A DNA stretch of 5,703 nt. It comes from Lysobacteraceae bacterium (GTDB lineage: Bacteria; Pseudomonadota; Gammaproteobacteria; Xanthomonadales; Xanthomonadaceae). Under the pieces are notes generated by a model. It was not told the DNA's origin and did not search any database. It saw only the letters and a program-made list of their open reading frames with translations. Numbering within the stretch: the stretch's first letter is position 1; each line of letters starts with the position of its first letter. The translations under genes and the position numbers were made by a program. Positions 1 to 5,703 of the stretch are shown here, piece by piece. The DNA lies in contig JAGNNB010000051.1 of NCBI GenBank assembly GCA_017990865.1, positions 1 to 5,703 of the forward strand, read 5' to 3'.

Positions 1-1
1 T

Positions 2-121
2 GTGTACTCTGGCCGTTGCTCCCAGGGGCAGCGCACCAGCGTGACGGTGTATGTGGCGAACATGTACGGCATGTCCTCGCGGACCGGGACGTTCACCTGC
101 GCCAGCGGCAACATTCCGTAA
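2..121 (+). CDS. C-terminal end of an unidentified protein (partial, enters from the left)
   Basis: Reading from base 2 gives 39 codons with no internal stop, ending in TAA at 119-121. About 90% of these codons end in G or C, as in the real genes of the window, and a strong terminator starts 27 bp after the stop. Both facts support a true gene end on the plus strand. The visible peptide is rich in Ser, Thr, Gly and Val, has alternating hydrophobic residues (for example TSVTVYVANMYG) and two cysteines at visible residues 6 and 33. This looks like the last beta strands of an exported domain with a possible disulfide. I do not recognise the family and the start lies outside the window. It converges on the minus-strand gene ending at 415. 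Confidence 0.6.
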   Translation: MYSGRCSQGQRTSVTVYVANMYGMSSRTGTFTCASGNIP

Positions 122-147
122 TCGAGCGAGCCAGCGATGAGCGTCTA

Positions 148-190
148 CGCGCCGGGGAGAGCGATGCTCTCTCCGGCGCGTTTCGTTTCT
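148..190 (+). terminator. Intrinsic terminator of the left-edge gene
   Basis: Bases 148-162 pair with 166-180 to form a 15-bp stem, unbroken except for one G-U wobble (156 with 172). The loop is three bases (gat) and is followed directly by the T-rich tail tttcgtttct at 181-190. It lies 27 bp downstream of the TAA of the partial plus-strand gene, the usual place for a Rho-independent terminator. The T-rich side faces right, so it works for plus-strand transcription. No comparable T-tract is present on the other strand. Confidence 0.85.
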
Positions 191-262
191 TGCTCCGGCG
201 TTCGATCTCAACCCGCCGATGGTTCGTTTCGGTTCGCGGAGTTCGCCCCAACGCGGAGGTTT

Positions 263-387
263 CGTAGGGTGGCGGTGAGCGCAGCGAACCCCACCATCCG
301 ACGCTTGCCGCGATGCCTGCGCACTAGGCTCGAGCACCTCAAGCATCGTGAGATGGTGGGGTTCGCTGCGCTCACCGCCACCCTACG
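263..387. repeat. 125-bp inverted-repeat element, REP-doublet/BIME-like
   Basis: Bases 263-298 are the exact reverse complement of 352-387: a perfect 36-bp inverted repeat around a 53-bp spacer (299-351). The outer ends read cGTAGGGTGG on both strands, so each arm starts with the GTAG foot seen in many REP elements. Within each arm, GGTGG near the foot can pair with CCACC near the inner end, giving the imperfect small hairpin expected of one REP unit. The spacer has a weaker inner stem (309-316 with 343-350) and an 8-bp palindrome (328-335). It lies between convergent genes and has no poly-T on either side, so it is not a classic terminator. Known: REP units of this kind are spread by RAYT (TnpA-REP) transposases. 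Inferred: this is a two-unit, inverted REP pair. No RAYT gene is in the window. Confidence 0.75.
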
Positions 388-414
388 CACATCACAAACG
401 TTCGACCGCGCTCT

Positions 415-1131
415 TTAGCGCACGCAAGCACTTTCCCGATAAATCTTCGCGAATCGCTCGAACTCCGCCTTGCGCTCGTCGTTGCGGCTGCCGGCGAACT
501 TCCAGCGGAATTCGGCTTCGTCGACGCGGCGTTTCCAGGTGCGGCACAGTTGGTCCGGCGCGATCGGGACGCATGCGTCCCGACGCATTTCGCAGGCGCT
601 GCCGGCGCCGAGGTCGGGGCTGCCGTCGATACCGACGGTCTGCAGCGGCGCGCAACTGGAGGCCGGTTCTTCGGTGTCGCCGAGGTACTCGCGATCGTCC
701 CAGGTCTTGCATTGGTACAGCGCCGGCGGCGGTTGCGTGGGCGCAGCGCGGGCCGGCGTTTCGGTCGCGGTCGGCGCCTGCGGCTGCGTGGGCGGCGCGG
801 CTGCCGGGGCCGGTGTGGCGGGTGGACGTGACGCGGCCGCAGCGGCGGGCGCGGTGGCCGGTGAAGGTGATGTCGGCAGCGTGCCGACCATGCGGATGTC
901 CTGTGTGTGACCTTTCGGGCACGGGCGGTCGTTTTGCAGCATGACGTTGCCGGCCGGGTCGGTGCAGCGATAGATCACGGTTTCGGTTTGCGCGGCGGCG
1001 CTCGCGGCATACGCGCAGAACAGCAGCGCCGCGAGCGCTCGTTTCGGCAGCGGGCGTGCGCAGTCGCGAGCGAGGCGTGGGGCGCGATGCGACACCGAGC
1101 GGCCGTCGCGCGCCAGGTGAGCGCCGCTCAT
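415..1131 (-). CDS. Exported DUF4124-like cysteine-containing protein (paralogue 2)
   Basis: The protein has 238 residues from the chosen ATG. It has a basic N-terminus, a hydrophobic stretch (residues 32-47, RALAALLFCAYAASAAAQ) and a likely signal-peptidase site after ASAAA, so it is probably periplasmic or secreted. Residues 52-80 (VIYRCTD..G....NDRPCPKG..QDIR) resemble the DUF4124 module of proteobacterial envelope proteins. An Ala/Pro-rich linker follows (about 86-137), then a second short module (LYQC...REYLGD, about 138-152). The C-terminal part has Cys187, Cys196 and Cys236, plus Cys180 and Cys160. The same layout occurs in the gene just upstream, so this is a diverged duplicate of it. 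The ATG at 1131 lies 4 bp after the upstream stop, which suggests coupled translation. An ATG at 1164 would overlap by 29 bp, and a GTG at 1095 would give a more normal signal peptide length. The Shine-Dalgarno is weak in every case. The biochemical function is unknown. Confidence 0.82.
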   Translation of the reverse strand: MSGAHLARDGRSVSHRAPRLARDCARPLPKRALAALLFCAYAASAAAQTETVIYRCTDPAGNVMLQNDRPCPKGHTQDIRMVGTLPTSPSPATAPAAAAASRPPATPAPAAAPPTQPQAPTATETPARAAPTQPPPALYQCKTWDDREYLGDTEEPASSCAPLQTVGIDGSPDLGAGSACEMRRDACVPIAPDQLCRTWKRRVDEAEFRWKFAGSRNDERKAEFERFAKIYRESACVR

Positions 1132-1135
1132 CCGG

Positions 1136-1876
1136 TCAGCCGCACTCTTGCGCGAGGCGCGCATCGATGCGGCGTTCTTCGCCGTCGATTTCGATGCGCT
1201 CGGTTTGCTGCGCGTTGAACCGACGCCGGCCCAGCGTGCCGCGCTCTTCGCGCAAACGCCCGCACGCCTCGGCTTGCGGCAGCGCGTAGCAGGTGTCGCG
1301 CACCCAAGCGCCGTTGTCGATGATGTACGGACGATGCGGGTGCGTCGGGCCTTGCGGATGTCCGCTGCCGTTGCCGTAGCCGGCGTAGAGGCCGTTTTGG
1401 TTCACATTTACGAAGCCGTAAGACGGGTCGTACAGCGGCATCGGCGTGGGCACGATCGTGACGGGGTTCGGCACCCAGCGCAGTTTGCCTTCGGGCGTAT
1501 CGCTGAGGTAACGCTGGCGTTCCGGCCCGGCGCATTCGTACACGGGCTGCGGCGTGCGCAGGATCAGCACCTGCGGTGCCGCGGCTGTCATCTGCGAGGC
1601 GAGCGCGGTGGGGTTCGCGCGGGTTGGCCTGGAGCTCGGGGACGCGTCCTTGGGCCGGGTCATCTGCCGCACGTCCTGGCGTTCGCCCTTGAGGCACGGC
1701 GAATCGCGCAGGCTCAAACGCCCTTGGGCGTCGGTGCACCGGTAGATGAGGACGACCGGGCGGTCTTGGGGCGCCGGGGCGGACTGCGCCGAGGCCGTGG
1801 AGAGCGAACCCGAGCCGATGCCGAGAACGGCGCCGAGCGCGAGTGTCGAGGCGAAACCGAGAGGGGATGCGTTCAT
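1136..1876 (-). CDS. Exported DUF4124-like cysteine-containing protein (paralogue 1)
   Basis: The protein has 246 residues. It starts with a hydrophobic segment (residues 7-28) ending in TASA-Q, read as a signal peptide with cleavage after residue 30, although the n-region has no Lys or Arg. Residues 43-71 (LIYRCTD..G...LRDSPCLKG..QDVR) form the DUF4124-like module. A second short module (PVYEC....RYLSD) is at 111-126. A Gly/Asn/Tyr/Pro-rich stretch (about 145-185) replaces the Ala/Pro linker of its neighbour. The end (RD-x-C-x8-C-x39-C, Cys196, Cys205, Cys245) matches the downstream paralogue in exact spacing, suggesting conserved disulfides. The ATG at 1876 is the only usual start before an in-frame stop at 1940-1942; no clear Shine-Dalgarno precedes it. 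It is probably the first gene of a two-gene unit, or read through from topA. No function can be assigned beyond an envelope location. Confidence 0.85.
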   Translation of the reverse strand: MNASPLGFASTLALGAVLGIGSGSLSTASAQSAPAPQDRPVVLIYRCTDAQGRLSLRDSPCLKGERQDVRQMTRPKDASPSSRPTRANPTALASQMTAAAPQVLILRTPQPVYECAGPERQRYLSDTPEGKLRWVPNPVTIVPTPMPLYDPSYGFVNVNQNGLYAGYGNGSGHPQGPTHPHRPYIIDNGAWVRDTCYALPQAEACGRLREERGTLGRRRFNAQQTERIEIDGEERRIDARLAQECG

Positions 1877-2000
1877 GCGCCGATGATGCGACCGAAACCG
1901 GCGCGACGGAAGTACCGCCGATCTTGCCGATGAAGGTGGTTAAGCCGCCTACGGCCCTTTGAGAGGGGCCGCCCGGGCGGTTCCCCGTCGTGGATCTCGT

Positions 2001-2070
2001 CGGCGCAGGCTCCCGGCTCTGCGCCGCGTCCGCCAACTATCCGTCGCCGTGCGACGCGCCAAACGGCGCG
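2001..2070 (-). other. GC hairpin cluster downstream of topA
   Basis: The 213-bp gap between topA and the next gene contains three perfect short stems: 2001-2008 with 2019-2026 (8 bp), 2042-2047 with 2051-2056 (6 bp, loop cgt), and 2055-2060 with 2065-2070 (6 bp, loop aaac). The last two share two bases, so they cannot both form fully. None is followed by a T-tract on the minus strand, so no standard intrinsic terminator is visible after topA. The cluster could stabilise the 3' end, slow RNA polymerase, or be a by-product of high GC. I found no credible promoter or small gene in the rest of this gap. Confidence 0.3.
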
Positions 2071-2089
2071 CGCCGGAGACGCGGCCGCA

Positions 2090-4684
<2,595 letters not shown>

Positions 4685-4727
4685 CTCGGGGGTGACGATT
4701 TCCGGAAAAGCCGCTCCTGACGTGGGG

Positions 4728-4756
4728 CGGCAAAAGGGCGGTAAGGGACGGTAAGG
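4728..4756 (-). repeat. Short phased repeat in the topA leader
   Basis: On the plus strand, cggtaagg occurs at 4739-4746 and again at 4749-4756, exactly 10 bp apart. A degenerate third copy, cggcaaaagg, is at 4728-4737, 11 bp before the first. Read in the direction of topA these are CCTTACCG, CCTTACCG and CCTTTTGCCG, about 45-70 bp before the start codon. The spacing of roughly one helical turn could suit a protein site on DNA or a repeated RNA motif, but the copies are short and may be chance. Confidence 0.3.
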
Positions 4757-4800
4757 CGGGCGATCGAAGGCCGGACTTGGGGGCGTCCGGACAGAAGGCA

Positions 4801-4822
4801 ACGCCCGGGAGAGCCCGGGCGT
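4801..4822 (-). terminator. Strong GC hairpin between the SH3-like gene and topA
   Basis: Bases 4801-4809 (acgcccggg) pair perfectly with 4814-4822 around a four-base loop. On the minus strand the hairpin lies 129 bp after the stop of the SH3-like gene and 117 bp before the topA start. It is followed there by tgccttctgtcc, a weak T-rich tail. On the plus strand a run of six T (4836-4841) follows, but only after 13 bases. It could terminate the upstream gene imperfectly, or be a leader structure of topA, or both. The stem itself is certain; its role is not. Confidence 0.45.
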
Positions 4823-4842
4823 CGTATCGCGATCCTTTTTTA

Positions 4843-4872
4843 GTGGTGTCACGTTCGGGCCGTCGCTGTCAA
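4843..4872 (-). promoter_or_regulatory. Possible topA promoter (consensus -35 box only)
   Basis: On the minus strand a perfect TTGACA occurs at 4872-4867, inside the 266-bp gap before topA. The base string at 17-bp spacing (acacca) is a poor -10 box, and the A-rich taaaaa lies too far away at 24 bp. The call rests on the -35 match and on position alone. If correct, transcription would start about 150 bp before the topA ATG and the leader would contain the 4801-4822 hairpin. Confidence 0.3.
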
Positions 4873-4950
4873 GCCGGCGTAACGGACAGGGTGCTTCCCA
4901 GGGGCGCTCGCGCAGGCTCCGCGTTCAGGAAAGCGGACTCAAAAACAGGC

Positions 4951-5601
4951 TCAGTTGGCGGGCTCGACCAGGGTGCGGTGATCGCCGTAAGTGCCGTCGC
5001 AGGTCGTCCGTTGGTTGCTGCAGGCACCCCGAAACCAGCCCGTCCGGCGCTTGCCCCGGTCGTCGCGGACGGTCAAATGCAGCCATTCGCCCCGGCAGCC
5101 GAGAAAGCGGCGGACCCGATCGCTGGGGATCCAGTCCTCGGCCGAATAGGCGATTGCGCTATCCGGATCGGGTGCGACGAAGCCCAAATCCGTCTGCAGG
5201 ACGAAGGCGAGGTGTCGGGTTTCGATCCAGCCGGCCGGTATGTCGTGCGTCACGTCGTTCGAGGCTGAGGCGGCCGCGATCCGTGCCCAATCGTCCTTGA
5301 TTTCGACGATGGTGACGTTGGCCCCTTCGATGTCGTCCGCGTCGTACTGCGCGGTGTTCAGGCGCCCGACCACCGCGCCCGAACGGCTGGGCGCCGCGCG
5401 CACCAGTGGTTCGGCCGGCGGCAGGATGTAAGCCGGCACCGAGCAGGCATCGGTCGAGGCCGCCGCGTCTGCCGACGCTCGGGCCGACGCTCCGGGGCGT
5501 TGCGCCTGCACCGCGGCGCATACGAACACCGTGGACGCCAATGCGAGGATGAGGCCGCCCGCGCGAACATACGCGGCGCGAGACGAGACGGGGGAATGCA
5601 T
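4951..5601 (-). CDS. Exported SH3-like domain protein
   Basis: The protein has 216 residues. Arg8 and Arg13 precede a hydrophobic stretch (14-30), with likely cleavage after VQA (residue 33), so it is predicted periplasmic or secreted. Cys28 lacks a proper lipobox, so a lipoprotein is unlikely. Residues about 64-133 read as a bacterial SH3 fold: PLVRAAPSRSGAVVGRL, then VTIVEIKDDWARIA, then AGWIETRHL. This is the usual order of the 'N-V-R-x-x-P' strand, the 'x-D-x-W-x-x-V' strand and the closing 'G-W-V' strand. A second, more divergent copy spans about 145-203 (GEWLHLTVRDDRG...GWFRGACSNQ.TTCDG), with Cys169, Cys194 and Cys201. Such domains often bind peptidoglycan or other wall components, but no catalytic domain is attached and the ligand here is unknown. 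The ATG at 5601 is well supported: GGAG lies 5 bp upstream. An in-frame stop at 5673-5671 bounds the frame. Confidence 0.85.
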   Translation of the reverse strand: MHSPVSSRAAYVRAGGLILALASTVFVCAAVQAQRPGASARASADAAASTDACSVPAYILPPAEPLVRAAPSRSGAVVGRLNTAQYDADDIEGANVTIVEIKDDWARIAAASASNDVTHDIPAGWIETRHLAFVLQTDLGFVAPDPDSAIAYSAEDWIPSDRVRRFLGCRGEWLHLTVRDDRGKRRTGWFRGACSNQRTTCDGTYGDHRTLVEPAN

Positions 5602-5606
5602 GGAGA

Positions 5607-5610
5607 CTCC
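5607..5610 (-). promoter_or_regulatory. Ribosome binding site of the SH3-like gene
   Basis: On the minus strand GGAG (plus-strand ctcc) lies five bases before the ATG at 5601-5599. It is the clearest Shine-Dalgarno in the window and fixes the start of this gene. The other minus-strand genes have only weak matches. Confidence 0.75.
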
Positions 5611-5640
5611 GTTGGGGGATCGAGCCGAGCGGGCAAATGG

Positions 5641-5696
5641 TTGAAAAGCGCGTGGTCGAAAGCGCGAGGTTCAGCACGTCCGTGATCGAAAGCGCG
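5641..5696. repeat. Direct repeat, 30-bp period, upstream of the SH3-like gene
   Basis: The 16-base string cgtggtcgaaagcgcg (5651-5666) recurs at 5681-5696 as cgtgatcgaaagcgcg, with one mismatch and a start-to-start distance of exactly 30 bp. A degenerate third copy, ttgaaaagcgcg, lies at 5641-5652 and overlaps the first by two bases. The cluster ends 40 bp before the ATG of the SH3-like gene, in its likely promoter region. It may be an operator or part of a longer array continuing beyond the window edge. I see no convincing -10/-35 pair here and no coding frame that ends nearby. Confidence 0.5.
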
Positions 5697-5703
5697 CCTG
5701 ATC

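Noticed and set aside
263..387. The inverted repeat as a bidirectional terminator or insertion-sequence ends
   Set aside because: There is no T-tract on either side and the stem loop is long (53 bp), which fits a terminator poorly. There is no transposase and no obvious target-site duplication, since the flanks ttt and cac differ.
348..944. Plus-strand frames opposite the second paralogue
   Set aside because: They are Arg/Gly/Ala-rich, have no motifs, partly lie inside the inverted repeat, and are antisense to a gene with clear homology to its neighbour.
1128..2036. A 302-codon minus-strand frame overlapping the first paralogue
   Set aside because: It is a shifted-frame shadow rich in Arg, Ala and Pro. 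The overlapping 246-residue frame has a signal peptide and a paralogue next door, so it is the real gene.
4685..4852. 56-residue N-terminal extension of TopA from an upstream ATG
   Set aside because: The extension is Pro/Arg-rich and unlike TopA, the family begins at MAKNLLIVES, and the extension would run through the leader hairpin and phased repeat.
5159..5677. A 172-codon minus-strand frame (GTG start) overlapping the SH3-like gene
   Set aside because: It is Arg-rich in a shifted frame and lacks domain signals. The 4951-5601 frame has the good Shine-Dalgarno and the SH3-like motifs.

Overview
The window is GC-rich, with coding regions that strongly prefer G or C at the third codon position. 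It carries a housekeeping type IA topoisomerase together with several small secreted, cysteine-containing proteins. The topoisomerase lacks zinc fingers and ends in a lysine/alanine tail. This fits a high-GC gammaproteobacterium of the Xanthomonadaceae/Lysobacteraceae type (Lysobacter-like). That placement is inference from protein style, not from a database match.

Layout, left to right: (1) positions 2-121 hold the last 39 codons of a plus-strand gene that enters from the left, closed by a strong intrinsic terminator at 148-190. (2) A 125-bp element with perfect 36-bp inverted arms (263-387) fills the gap between two convergent transcription units. (3) Two tandem minus-strand genes (415-1131 and 1136-1876) encode diverged paralogues. 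Both are exported proteins with a DUF4124-like N-terminal module and a C-terminal part with identical cysteine spacing. (4) A 213-bp gap (1877-2089) holds GC hairpins but no convincing terminator. (5) topA (2090-4684, minus) encodes DNA topoisomerase I and takes up almost half the window. (6) A 266-bp leader/intergenic region (4685-4950) carries a strong GC hairpin, a short phased repeat and a TTGACA box. (7) A minus-strand gene (4951-5601) encodes an exported protein with SH3-like folds and a good Shine-Dalgarno. (8) The right edge (5602-5703) holds a 16-bp direct repeat with a 30-bp period, upstream of that gene.

All complete genes lie on the minus strand, in the order SH3-like gene, topA, paralogue 1, paralogue 2. 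The paralogues are separated by only 4 bp and are probably co-transcribed. Nothing links the envelope proteins functionally to topA. I see no tRNA, rRNA, CRISPR array, transposase or phage gene. I also found no convincing new multi-gene system. The best leads are the inverted-repeat element, the duplicated cysteine-motif secreted pair and the topA leader.
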